Positions 55,301 through 63,822 of a DNA stretch of 64,000 nt are shown here, in pieces. This DNA is from Spirosoma endophyticum. GTDB lineage: Bacteria > Bacteroidota > Bacteroidia > Cytophagales > Spirosomataceae. The stretch is from contig NZ_FOLQ01000008.1 in assembly GCF_900112365.1 (NCBI RefSeq), positions 1 through 64,000 on the forward strand, in the 5' to 3' direction. The notes beneath the pieces were generated by a model, which was given only the letters and a program-made list of their open reading frames with translations, was not told where the DNA came from and searched no databases. The position numbers were made by a program, and so were the translations under genes. Within the stretch, counting starts at the first letter, position 1. Each line of letters starts with the position of its first letter.

Positions 55301-55540
55301 ATGAGTCAGTTAATAATTGAGATGGACTCCGATGAAGATGAAGCTCTACTAATTCAATTGCTCCCCCGATTGAATGGGCGATTGGTTGAAAGGAAGCCAA
55401 TCCCACATAAAGAACAGTTGAAAGACGTGTTAGAGCGTATTATTCAGGCAGGTGGTGCTGGAGAGTCGTTTGGGAATCCGTCTGAGTGGCAACGGGAGAT
55501 TCGAAGTTGGGATCGCGTACTCGATGGTCGGGAAGAATGA
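55301..55540 (+). CDS. probable antitoxin of PIN module
   Basis: A 79-residue acidic protein, MSQLIIEMDSDEDEALLIQL to WDRVLDGREE, with no domain that I can name. Its size, acidic start and ATGA overlap with a PIN gene argue for a type II antitoxin. It begins 31 bp after hisD on the same strand. Confidence 0.65.
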   Translation: MSQLIIEMDSDEDEALLIQLLPRLNGRLVERKPIPHKEQLKDVLERIIQAGGAGESFGNPSEWQREIRSWDRVLDGREE

Positions 55541-55906
55541 TTTTAGATAGCAATATTACCATCTATTCGGCAAGACCGGAGTACATACAATTGGCTAGAT
55601 ATCTCCAGACGAATCAGGCTCTTGTTTGGGTGTCTCTTATCTCCACAATTGAGGTGTTAGGTTTTAGTCGTTTAACGTCAAAAGATAAATTGACGTTCGA
55701 AACATATTTGGCTAGTGTTGAGATACTGCCTCTAGGACGAGAAGTGATCACTGAAGCCATTCGATTACGACAGCAACGTAAACGATCGCTTGGCGATTCA
55801 ATCATTGCCGCCACGGCCCTTCTGTATAACCTTCCTGACGAACAACACCCCTGATTTTGCCGATATTCCTGGTCTAAAAGTCATCTCAATGGCGTCAGTT
55901 TTGTAG
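55537..55906 (+). pseudogene. PIN-domain toxin with frameshifted C-terminus
   Basis: VapC-like RNase. PIN acidic residues: Asp in MILDSNITIYSA, Glu in STIEVLGF and Asp in RSLGDSIIAATALLYNLP. The reading frame ends early at 55854 (NLPDEQHP). One frame over, LTNNTPDFADIPGLKVISMA continues to a stop at 55906, as expected for the last strand with its acidic Asp/Asn. The shift lies near 55831-55837 (two bases missing or one extra). Without the last motif activity is doubtful. ATGA overlap with the antitoxin. Confidence 0.7.
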
Positions 55907-55920
55907 TTCGTAATTTATCT

Positions 55921-57105
55921 ATGCTGGATCTTATTTCTCTCCGTGCTGAAACACCCGGCGTTCAGCACGTTGTTCATTTTAATAACGCTGGGGCGTCGCT
56001 GATGCCAAAGCCGGTTATTGATGCGATTACCGCACACATCAATCTGGAAGCTGAAATCGGTGGCTATGAAGCCGCTGTCGTTAAGAAAGAAGCGATCCAG
56101 GATTTTTACGTCTCGACGGCCGACCTGCTCAATACAACGGCCGACAACATTGCCGCAACGGCCAATGCCACCGATGCCTACGCTCGTGCGCTGTCGTCTA
56201 TTCCGTTTGATCGGGGGGATGTAATTCTGACCACGATTAACGACTATGTTTCCAATCAAATCGCGTTTCTGTCGCTTCGAAAGCGATTCGGTATTGAAAT
56301 TGTTCGCGCGAGTGATATTCCATCTGGCGGTGTCTCGGTGGCCGATATGGCCGAAAAAATCAGGTTACTACGTCCTCGCTTAGTAGCCGTTACGCACGTG
56401 CCAACCAATTCGGGCCTTGTACAGCCGGTCGAAGCGATTGGTCAGATTTGTCAGGAATATGATGTCCTATATCTGGTTGATGCATGCCAGTCGGTAGGGC
56501 AATTGCCGGTCGATGTGACGCAGATTCACTGTGATTTTCTGACTGCCACCTGCCGGAAATTTCTGCGCGGGCCGCGTGGAATGGGCTTTCTCTACGTATC
56601 AGACAAGGTTTTATCCAGACATATGGCTCCTTTGTTCGTTGACCTGCACGGAGCTGCCTGGGAATCGGCGGATACATTTCGGCTAGAACCGACAGCTAAG
56701 CGTTTTGAAGATTGGGAGTTTCCGTACGCGCTGGTTCTGGGTGCGGCCGAAGCTCACCGGTATGCCCTTAACGTTGGTCTTTCGGCTATTGCCGAACGTA
56801 ATGCCGAGTTATGCGCAAAGCTGCGAAGTCAATTAATTGAGCTTCCTGGGGTTCATTTGCTGGATGAAGGCGAACAATTATCCAGTATCATTACATTGTT
56901 CTGTGAGCAACAAGCAGCAACTAATTTAAAAGACATCTTGCTGACCGAGCATATCAACACGTCGCTTAGTATGCACGGAGCGGCTATTATTGATTATGAC
57001 CGGAAAGGCATGAAAACCGCGACCCTGCGGATTTCGCCCCATTATTTCAATACGGAGGACGAGATTAATACGTTGGTCGAAACACTGAAGCGCACGCTGG
57101 CATGA
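55921..57105 (+). CDS. aminotransferase class V-fold PLP enzyme
   Basis: PLP enzyme of 394 residues related to cysteine desulfurases and selenocysteine lyases. HFNNAGASLMP at the N-terminus; PLP-stacking and Asp in YLVDACQSVGQLPVD; Schiff-base Lys in TATCRKFLRGPRG. The active-site Cys loop of true NifS is not obvious, so desulfurase activity is unproven. It overlaps the next gene by 4 bp (ATGA). Confidence 0.85.
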   Translation: MLDLISLRAETPGVQHVVHFNNAGASLMPKPVIDAITAHINLEAEIGGYEAAVVKKEAIQDFYVSTADLLNTTADNIAATANATDAYARALSSIPFDRGDVILTTINDYVSNQIAFLSLRKRFGIEIVRASDIPSGGVSVADMAEKIRLLRPRLVAVTHVPTNSGLVQPVEAIGQICQEYDVLYLVDACQSVGQLPVDVTQIHCDFLTATCRKFLRGPRGMGFLYVSDKVLSRHMAPLFVDLHGAAWESADTFRLEPTAKRFEDWEFPYALVLGAAEAHRYALNVGLSAIAERNAELCAKLRSQLIELPGVHLLDEGEQLSSIITLFCEQQAATNLKDILLTEHINTSLSMHGAAIIDYDRKGMKTATLRISPHYFNTEDEINTLVETLKRTLA

Positions 57106-57605
57106 AACATCTCGCCGATCTTTTGCTTTTAGGTGATCCGCGCCTGTACGAGACCTGCGAACCCGTTTTGGAGTCTGAACTTTCCCTTGTAGCCGGTTGG
57201 GTTGCTGATCTGCATAATGTGATGGAGGAAATCCGGGCAACGTATCAGTTTGGACGGGGCATCGCGGCTCCGCAACTGGGCATCATGAAGCGGTTGATCT
57301 ATCTGAATGTAGATCGGCCACAAGTCATTATCAATCCGAAATTGGTAGCTGTCAGTGACGAAACCGACGAGCTTTGGGATGATTGCATGAGCTTTCCGAA
57401 TCTGCTGGTACGTGTTCAGCGGCATTGTAGCCTGACAATCACTTACCGCGATGAGCATTGGGAGCCGCATACCTGGAACATAGAGGATTGGCCAATATCG
57501 GAGTTAATTCAGCATGAATACGATCATTTGAATGGGGTGTTGTGCACGATGCGGGCTATTGATGGCCAATCCTTCCGGTGGCGGCCAACGCCAGTGGTGG
57601 GGTAG
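57102..57605 (+). CDS. peptide deformylase-like protein
   Basis: A 167-residue metalloprotein. Motif 1 GRGIAAPQLG and motif 3 QHEYDHLNG (His-Glu-x2-His) are intact. Motif 2 is DDCMSFP instead of EGCLS, keeping the metal-ligand Cys. So a divergent deformylase, probably not the housekeeping copy. Translationally coupled to the PLP enzyme (ATGA). What the pair does is unknown. Confidence 0.8.
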   Translation: MKHLADLLLLGDPRLYETCEPVLESELSLVAGWVADLHNVMEEIRATYQFGRGIAAPQLGIMKRLIYLNVDRPQVIINPKLVAVSDETDELWDDCMSFPNLLVRVQRHCSLTITYRDEHWEPHTWNIEDWPISELIQHEYDHLNGVLCTMRAIDGQSFRWRPTPVVG

Positions 57606-57691
57606 TCTTAGTCAGGAGTAAGGTTTGTAGAGAAACCTGAATTTGTGTCCGATGAAAAACGTCTGTATTTTTAAGGAAATAATTCTTGGTT

Positions 57692-58120
57692 ATGACAGTC
57701 GTAGCTATCGCAAACCGATTGGGGGGAAATCAGGTGCTTGGCCAGAGTATCCGTAGTGAGGCTGATTTGATGCATCTTATTGAATTGGGTGTTCCTAAAG
57801 CGACAATTCGCTATCTGGCTGATTCACTGGGAATCGAACCTAAAGAATTAATTCAATATCTGCCTGTTACACCCCGTAATCTTCAACGCTATCAGGAAGA
57901 GGATCGACTAAGTGAGATTGTATCTGACCATATTGTCGCGCTGGCAGAGTTGTTTGAGCACGGCGAAGAAGCACTGGGAAAAGATTACTTTCGCGATTGG
58001 CTGCACGGCTCAATTTTATCATTAGGAAATAGGCGGCCCGTTGAGTTTCTTAAAACGCATAAAGGTATTGGTATGGTTGACCGTGAGTTAGGACGAATTG
58101 AGCACGGAATTTTTGCCTGA
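57692..58120 (+). CDS. Xre/MbcA/ParS-type antitoxin
   Basis: A 142-residue antitoxin partner of the RES toxin. The ATG at 57692 (MTVVAIANRLGG) is chosen. HTH-like part at about 20-70 (HLIELGVPKATIRYLADSLG) and the MbcA/ParS C-terminal domain (ALAELFEHGEEALGKDYFRD and RRPVEFLKTHKG). The TGATG junction with the toxin (1-bp overlap) indicates coupled translation. Confidence 0.88.
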   Translation: MTVVAIANRLGGNQVLGQSIRSEADLMHLIELGVPKATIRYLADSLGIEPKELIQYLPVTPRNLQRYQEEDRLSEIVSDHIVALAELFEHGEEALGKDYFRDWLHGSILSLGNRRPVEFLKTHKGIGMVDRELGRIEHGIFA

Positions 58121-58581
58121 TGGAAATTTTTCGCGTAACCCGCCAGAAATATTCAACCGATTTGTCAGGTAATGGTGCCGCAGTAAATGGTGGTCGATGG
58201 AACGAGATAGGTAAGCCAGTGTTATATGCCGCCAGTAGTCGATCATTAGCGATATTGGAAACATTAGTTCATTTGCGACAGCCACAACCTCCACCAGATT
58301 ATCGTGTTATGGTGCTTTACGTACCTGATAATGTGTCGTTAGCAAGCGTTACGGATCGGCAATTGCCCGGTACTTGGAAAACGGATGAAACTTGCACACA
58401 GCAGGTTGGTGGTCAATGGCTTAAAGAAAATGAGTATCTTTTATTGCGAGTACCCTCCGTCATTGTAAAGGCCGAGTATAATTATCTGCTCAACCCAGCT
58501 CAGGAATTTTTCACAGAAGTACAAATAATGGCAATCGAGACGATTGAGTTCGAGCCTCGATTTTTTCAGAAATTAAGATAA
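58120..58581 (+). CDS. RES-domain toxin
   Basis: A 153-residue RES toxin; family members degrade NAD+ and arrest growth. Conserved Arg in GGRWNEIGKPVLYAA, Glu in SLAILETLVHL and Ser/Asn region in KAEYNYLLNPAQEFF. Its TAA stop overlaps the hisC ATG (TAATG), so the toxin is wedged directly against a biosynthetic gene. Confidence 0.9.
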   Translation: MEIFRVTRQKYSTDLSGNGAAVNGGRWNEIGKPVLYAASSRSLAILETLVHLRQPQPPPDYRVMVLYVPDNVSLASVTDRQLPGTWKTDETCTQQVGGQWLKENEYLLLRVPSVIVKAEYNYLLNPAQEFFTEVQIMAIETIEFEPRFFQKLR

Positions 58582-59714
58582 TGCAGTCATTCAATCTCAA
58601 TAACTTACTCCGCTCCCACATTCTGAACTTAACACCCTATTCATCCGCTCGCGATGAGTATACGGGTAAAGTGGGCGTGTTCCTGGATGCCAACGAAAAT
58701 CCACTTGGTTCTACGACAGATGCCGGTGATTATAACCGGTACCCCGATCCGCACCAATGGCCCATTAAGCAGCGGCTGGCTCCGATTAAGGGCGTTCGGG
58801 CTGGGCAGATTTTTCTGGGTAATGGCTCCGATGAACCCATTGACTTGCTCGTTCGGGCTACCTGCGTACCAGGTAAGGACAATATTTTGATCATGCCACC
58901 AACCTATGGCATGTATGAAGTGTCGGCGGCTGTGAATGATGTCGAACTTATCAAAGTGCCGCTGACCCCTGATTTTCAGGTCGATGTAGAGACTGTTTTG
59001 ACTTCGATTACGGCCAATACGAAACTCATCTGGTTGTGTTCACCCAACAATCCATCCGGAAACCTGCTTCAGGCCGACGCGATCCGCACGATTCTTGCCG
59101 CAGCCGACCATTCATTAGTGATTGTTGACGAGGCTTACATCGACTTTGCAGACACGCCTTCGTGGACGAGTGAACTGGACAATCATCCTAATCTGGTTGT
59201 ATTGCAGACCTTTTCGAAGGCGTGGGGCCTGGCCGCACTGCGTCTGGGTATGTGCTTCGCGTCGGAGGAGTTGATTCATGTGCTGAATAAAATCAAGCCA
59301 CCCTATAATATCTCAGCCCCAACACAGACGCTTGCACTTGAAGCGCTGAATCATGAAGCCGAGAAGAATAAAATGGTGACTGAACTATTGGAGGAACGTC
59401 AAACGTTGGTTGAGAATCTGCGTTCTTTGCCTTCAGTGCAGGTTGTTTATCCTTCCGATGCCAATTTTTTGCTGGTTCGTTTTGACGATGCAAAGGCAGT
59501 ATTTGAGCATCTAATTGATAAACAAGTCATTGTACGCGACCGCTCAAAAGTTAAGCTGTGCGATGGTTGCCTGCGGATTTCAGTAGGAACAAAGGCTGAA
59601 AATGAACGCCTTTTAGACGTACTGAGCCACATGAAAAATGACACGGTGTCAACCAATCTACCACTAGGACCGGGGGAGTTGGCCAGTAAACCAGAGTTAG
59701 TATCGAATGCGTAG
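58581..59714 (+). CDS. hisC: histidinol-phosphate aminotransferase
   Basis: PLP enzyme of 377 residues. DANENPLGSTTDAGDYNRYP at the start, LCSPNNPSGN, VDEAYIDFAD, PLP-Lys in LQTFSKAWGLAALRLGM, and the C-terminal CLRISVGTKAENERLL. Start overlaps the RES stop (TAATG). The usual next gene hisB is absent; an outer-membrane protein gene follows, so the remaining his genes must be elsewhere. Confidence 0.93.
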   Translation: MQSFNLNNLLRSHILNLTPYSSARDEYTGKVGVFLDANENPLGSTTDAGDYNRYPDPHQWPIKQRLAPIKGVRAGQIFLGNGSDEPIDLLVRATCVPGKDNILIMPPTYGMYEVSAAVNDVELIKVPLTPDFQVDVETVLTSITANTKLIWLCSPNNPSGNLLQADAIRTILAAADHSLVIVDEAYIDFADTPSWTSELDNHPNLVVLQTFSKAWGLAALRLGMCFASEELIHVLNKIKPPYNISAPTQTLALEALNHEAEKNKMVTELLEERQTLVENLRSLPSVQVVYPSDANFLLVRFDDAKAVFEHLIDKQVIVRDRSKVKLCDGCLRISVGTKAENERLLDVLSHMKNDTVSTNLPLGPGELASKPELVSNA

Positions 59715-59730
59715 CTTGTCGCTGTTCCCT

Positions 59731-60273
59731 ATGAGAAAATTACTTTTAACTGTACTACTTGCCTTATCTGGCTGGCTAATGACGTCGAATGTGGCTCAGG
59801 CTCAGTATAATAACTGGTCGATAGGCGCCCGAATCGGGGAGCCCTCAGGTGTAAATATTCGAAAGTATTTTGGGAATAACCATGCTTTTGATCTGAATAT
59901 CGGTACGTACGGTGGCATTTACGGCACCACACGTAGCTACCGGTCCGGGGATTATAAAACCGTTGGTCTGACTATTCAAGGGCACTTCTTATGGCATACG
60001 GCCCTTACAAAAAGCGAAAGCCTGCGGGCTTACTACGGCTTTGGCGGTCAGATCAACAACCGGAAATATTATCCGGACTATTTATCAGGTCAACCTATTG
60101 ATTTCGTCAAAGGGAATATTTCGCTGGGTGGGTCGGGTATTGGTGGACTGGAGTATTTTCCGGTCAACAAACCCTATTCGATTTTCCTGGAAGCGGGTGC
60201 TTATCTTGAAGTCCTCCCTGCTCCATTTTTCCTCAATTTGAGTACGGGAATAGGAGCGAGGTATAATTTTTAG
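59731..60273 (+). CDS. outer-membrane beta-barrel protein
   Basis: Start at 59731 (MRKLLLTVLLALSGWLMTSN), which gives the signal peptide ending QAQ; the frame from 59707 would overlap hisC. The mature part (about 155 residues) has alternating strands (WSIGARIGEPSGVNIRKYFG, GGIYGTTRSYRSGDYKTV) and ends STGIGARYNF, with a terminal aromatic typical of outer-membrane proteins. Function unknown. Confidence 0.8.
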   Translation: MRKLLLTVLLALSGWLMTSNVAQAQYNNWSIGARIGEPSGVNIRKYFGNNHAFDLNIGTYGGIYGTTRSYRSGDYKTVGLTIQGHFLWHTALTKSESLRAYYGFGGQINNRKYYPDYLSGQPIDFVKGNISLGGSGIGGLEYFPVNKPYSIFLEAGAYLEVLPAPFFLNLSTGIGARYNF

Positions 60274-60346
60274 TCAATAGTTAAGAGTCGTCGGTCGTTA
60301 GTTTACCTAAGTACTGACGACCGACAACTATCGACTAACGACTCTT
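60271..60346. repeat. heptad hairpin element
   Basis: Stem 60286-60302 (AGTCGTCGGTCGTTAGT) with 60313-60329, two wobble positions and a 10-nt loop; heptads of the tAGTCGt type extend both arms to the flanking stop (60273) and start (60347). Confidence 0.85.
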
Positions 60347-63300
60347 ATGTTTAAAATCTATAGTTCTTCGGCTGGGTCGGGGAAAACGTACACACTCACC
60401 AAAGAGTACCTAAAACTGGCGCTGCGACCGGGTGTGGCCGATAGTTATTTCCGGCATATTCTGGCAGTAACGTTTACGAACGCGGCTGCCAACGAAATGA
60501 AGAACCGGATTCTGAAAAATCTGGCGGGTATTGCCGGACAGGAGGAATCTCCTTTATTGGTTGAATTGGTGACCGAACTCTATGGCACCCCACCCGGTAC
60601 CGATTCGTTTGCTGTTTCCAAAGCCGATTTACGTCAGAAGGCGTCGGCCGTTTTTAAAACTATCCTGCACCGCTACGCTGATTTTAGCGTAACCACCATT
60701 GACTCCTTCACGCAACGTATCGTTATGGCTTTCACCGACGAACTCGGGTTTCCGTATTCGTTTGAAGTGGAGCTGGAGACCGATGAAGTGCTTGAACTGG
60801 CTATCGACAATCTCATCGAAAAGGCCGGAACGGAGGAAATGGATGAGATCACGACGATTTTAAGCGAGTATTATACGTATACCGCGGCCGAAGGAAAAAG
60901 CTGGAATCAACTGCCCGAGTTGCTGAAGGAATTCGGGCGAAATCTAACGTCCGATCAGTTCTACGAGTCCGTTAATGCCGCACAGGAACTATCGCCAGGT
61001 GCGTTGCGCACCATTCGGGCGCAGTTACTGGCGCATAACCAGCAGGTCGAAGTGGAGATTGTCGGGCAGGGACAACGTGCCTGGAAACTCATAACGGATG
61101 CTGGTTTAGATGAAACGGATTTCAGCTATGGTGCGAGTGGGGTAGGCGGGTTTTTCAAAGCTGTCGCCGATGGTAATGTCCAGAAAGACGTAGGGATACG
61201 GGTCAATAAAGCGCTGACAAACGACGAGTGGTATACAAAAAAAACACCCTTGCCAGTTCAGGCGGTGATTGATAGCATGACCAGCGAGTTATGCAATTGT
61301 ATCACGCAAATAATAGCGATACGTGCTGAATATGGCCAGCAGGTGACGCTCTTCGACTGTCTGTTGCCTCATTTGCAGAAACTGGCGCTGTTGAAACAAA
61401 TGCGGGTAGAATTCGACGATCTTCTACGTAAGGATGGTCGCGTCCATATTTCAGAATTCAATAAAAAGATTCTGAATATTGTCGCTTCTGAACCGGTGCC
61501 GTTTCTGTATGAGCGACTTGGCACCAAATACAACCACATTCTAATCGACGAATTTCAGGATACGTCTCGTCTGCAATTTGCCAACCTACTGCCGTTGATC
61601 GAAAACGCGCTGGGTGGCGACCATTTCAACCTGGCTGTGGGCGATGGAAAGCAGGCAATTTATCGCTTCCGGGGGGGCGACATGGATCAGATAGTTTCGC
61701 TCCACCGGCAGGATCTGGAAAGCCTGAAAATAGCGCATAACCCTGACTCCTGGACGTCCGAACGTATCGGGATGCTCGATGGTCATTTGCAGGGCGATTT
61801 GCTCGATACCAACTGGCGTAGTGCTGAGCCGATTGTTAAATTCAATAATAACTTCTTTGAATTTACCGCCCGCAAATTTGAAAGCCAGCATCCGAAAGTT
61901 GCCGACGTATTCGACGCCGAACAGGTATTCCATCAGAAAGCGCAACCCGACGCTCGTCTGGCGGGTCATGTGCAGATCGACTTTGTCGAAAAAGCTGAAG
62001 AGGAAGGGAAAGATTTGACGGCAGGCATGCTCGACATAACCATCGCGCATTTGAACAAAGCCCTGGCCGATGGGTATCAATACGGTGATATTGCGATTTT
62101 ATGCCGAAAGAAAGCCCACGCGAAAGCTTTAGCTAACGAATTAAACGCTCGCCAGATTCCGCTGGTGTCGGCCGATTCGCTGTCGCTGGAATTTTCGGAC
62201 CCCGTTAAGTGGCTCGTGACGCTCATGCAGGTGCTTCAGCGACCTGACCAGTTACTGCTACGGTATGAACTGCTGTATCTGTTTCATCGGGTCGTGCAGG
62301 GTATTTTCCCGGATGATGCGCTGACGGAGAAGCTACGGGCCGTAGCCAACGGCGATCCGTCGGGCGTGTATGCGTACCTGACGGCAGCGGGTTATCCGCT
62401 CGATCCGCATGCGTTGGGGCAATTGAATCCGTACGAACTGGCTGAGCGATTGACGGCTCAATTTGGCCTGTTCAATCAGGCTGAACACAATCCATTTCTG
62501 TTCCGGTTTCTGGATGAAGTGCTGGCATTTAACCAGAAACGTAGCGGTCACCTGAGTGATTTTCTAGTGTACTGGGAGAGCGTCCGGCAGAAGATCTCGG
62601 TCGAAGGTAATGCCCGAAATGCGGTGAGTATTCAAACGATTCACAAAGCGAAGGGACTGGAGTTTCCGGTGGTGATCATTCCCTTTGCCAACTGGAAAGT
62701 GGAGCCGATCAGCGAGAGCACCATTTGGCTCGACCTGACTGGTATTCGAACGGATGTGCTGACTCACGAAAATGGTGTCGGAAAACTGACGCGATTGCTA
62801 TCTGCTCCGTCGAACACAACCAGCAAGCTGCGCGGTGCGCCCGAGTCAATTTCGGCGCAATATGAAGATGAAATGACCCGTACGTTTCTGGAGAATATGA
62901 ACCTGCTCTACGTAGCGTTCACCCGCCCGACGGATCGGCTCTACGTGATCAGCGAGGCCAAAGACTTTAGTAAAGGCCAGCAAAATACGATTAGTCACTG
63001 GCTTCATGCGTTTTTGCGGGATAGTGAGATTGCCCAAAATTGTGGCTGTGCCTGGCAGGACGGTCAACTTACGTACCAGATCAGTTTGTGCGACGACTCG
63101 TTCTCGAAGAAAAACACCGACGAACTATTGGACGAAATTTTTCTGGATGATATCATCAGCGGCCACCGGGGACAGGATATGCAGCTTCGTCGGCAGGCCG
63201 ATCGGATGTTCGACGTAGCAACCTTTGAGCGCACCCGCGAACGGGATCGCAAATTGTGTGCGGCTCTAAGCTTGATTAAAGACCCAGAAAGCATCGACAA

Positions 63301-63688
63301 TGTACTCCGTCAACTGGTGAGCGAGGGGCTGGTACGAAATTCAGAACGTGCAGATTTAAAGCAAAGCCTGATGACTATTGTGATGCATCCGTCTTTGGCT
63401 TCTTTATTCGACCCAACACTACGTATCGACACCGACCGGAATATACTGAGTAGTAAACGAATGCATGGCGCTCCGCATCGGGTCGTCCATTATCCGGATG
63501 GCAGCGTGGTGCTGGTTCAGTATGAGTCGGTTCAGGTAGCAGTGTTGGCTTCTCAATCGGCACAAACGATTGATCCGGTTGATTCGTTACGTTACTTTAC
63601 AAGTCTCTACCGGGACATGGGGTTTCCAGAAGTCGAAGGCCGACTGGTGTATCTGGCCGATGAACCTGAAGTTATTCGGGTAGTGTAA
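60347..63688 (+). CDS. AddA/RecB-like UvrD-family helicase with degenerate nuclease
   Basis: Superfamily 1A helicase of 1113 residues. Walker A SSAGSGKTYTLTKEYL at 7-22, AVTFTNAAANEMK motif Ia, Walker B ILIDEFQDTSRLQF (about 400), motif III VGDGKQAIYRFRGGD, and VSIQTIHKAKGLEFPVVI motif V (about 762) followed by LLYVAFTRPTDRLYV. The C-terminal PD-(D/E)XK domain (about 990-1113) aligns by pattern (PHRVVHYPDGSVVLVQYESV, then DSLRYFTSLYRDMGFPEVEG), but where active members have IDYKTG it has VQYESV, so the Asp and Lys are lost. AddB is not in the window. Confidence 0.88.
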   Translation: MFKIYSSSAGSGKTYTLTKEYLKLALRPGVADSYFRHILAVTFTNAAANEMKNRILKNLAGIAGQEESPLLVELVTELYGTPPGTDSFAVSKADLRQKASAVFKTILHRYADFSVTTIDSFTQRIVMAFTDELGFPYSFEVELETDEVLELAIDNLIEKAGTEEMDEITTILSEYYTYTAAEGKSWNQLPELLKEFGRNLTSDQFYESVNAAQELSPGALRTIRAQLLAHNQQVEVEIVGQGQRAWKLITDAGLDETDFSYGASGVGGFFKAVADGNVQKDVGIRVNKALTNDEWYTKKTPLPVQAVIDSMTSELCNCITQIIAIRAEYGQQVTLFDCLLPHLQKLALLKQMRVEFDDLLRKDGRVHISEFNKKILNIVASEPVPFLYERLGTKYNHILIDEFQDTSRLQFANLLPLIENALGGDHFNLAVGDGKQAIYRFRGGDMDQIVSLHRQDLESLKIAHNPDSWTSERIGMLDGHLQGDLLDTNWRSAEPIVKFNNNFFEFTARKFESQHPKVADVFDAEQVFHQKAQPDARLAGHVQIDFVEKAEEEGKDLTAGMLDITIAHLNKALADGYQYGDIAILCRKKAHAKALANELNARQIPLVSADSLSLEFSDPVKWLVTLMQVLQRPDQLLLRYELLYLFHRVVQGIFPDDALTEKLRAVANGDPSGVYAYLTAAGYPLDPHALGQLNPYELAERLTAQFGLFNQAEHNPFLFRFLDEVLAFNQKRSGHLSDFLVYWESVRQKISVEGNARNAVSIQTIHKAKGLEFPVVIIPFANWKVEPISESTIWLDLTGIRTDVLTHENGVGKLTRLLSAPSNTTSKLRGAPESISAQYEDEMTRTFLENMNLLYVAFTRPTDRLYVISEAKDFSKGQQNTISHWLHAFLRDSEIAQNCGCAWQDGQLTYQISLCDDSFSKKNTDELLDEIFLDDIISGHRGQDMQLRRQADRMFDVATFERTRERDRKLCAALSLIKDPESIDNVLRQLVSEGLVRNSERADLKQSLMTIVMHPSLASLFDPTLRIDTDRNILSSKRMHGAPHRVVHYPDGSVVLVQYESVQVAVLASQSAQTIDPVDSLRYFTSLYRDMGFPEVEGRLVYLADEPEVIRVV

Positions 63689-63693
63689 GAGTG

Positions 63694-63822
63694 AATTATA
63701 AATGATGAATTATAAATGATAAAGTTAAAGTCAGTCGTTGAAATTTCCCCCAAGTCTTTCCTCAGGAAGAGTCAAACTATCATCGCTGCATTCATCATTT
63801 ATCATGCATCATGCATTATTTC
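63694..63822. repeat. heptad hairpin element within the last gene
   Basis: Left units (63694-63724): AATTATA, AATGATG, AATTATA, AATGATA. The right arm (63788-63822) is their imperfect complement (about 25 of 31), with units AATAATG, CATGATG, CATGATA, AATGATG on the minus strand. The loop is about 63 nt. Confidence 0.75.

Noticed and set aside
57621..57638. AGGTTT/AAACCT hairpin before the Xre antitoxin
   Set aside because: Only 6 bp without T tract; too weak to call a terminator or regulator.
45577..63822. heptad arrays as CRISPR or tandem satellite
   Set aside because: No constant repeat with unique spacers; units change within an array and each array is paired with an inverted copy.
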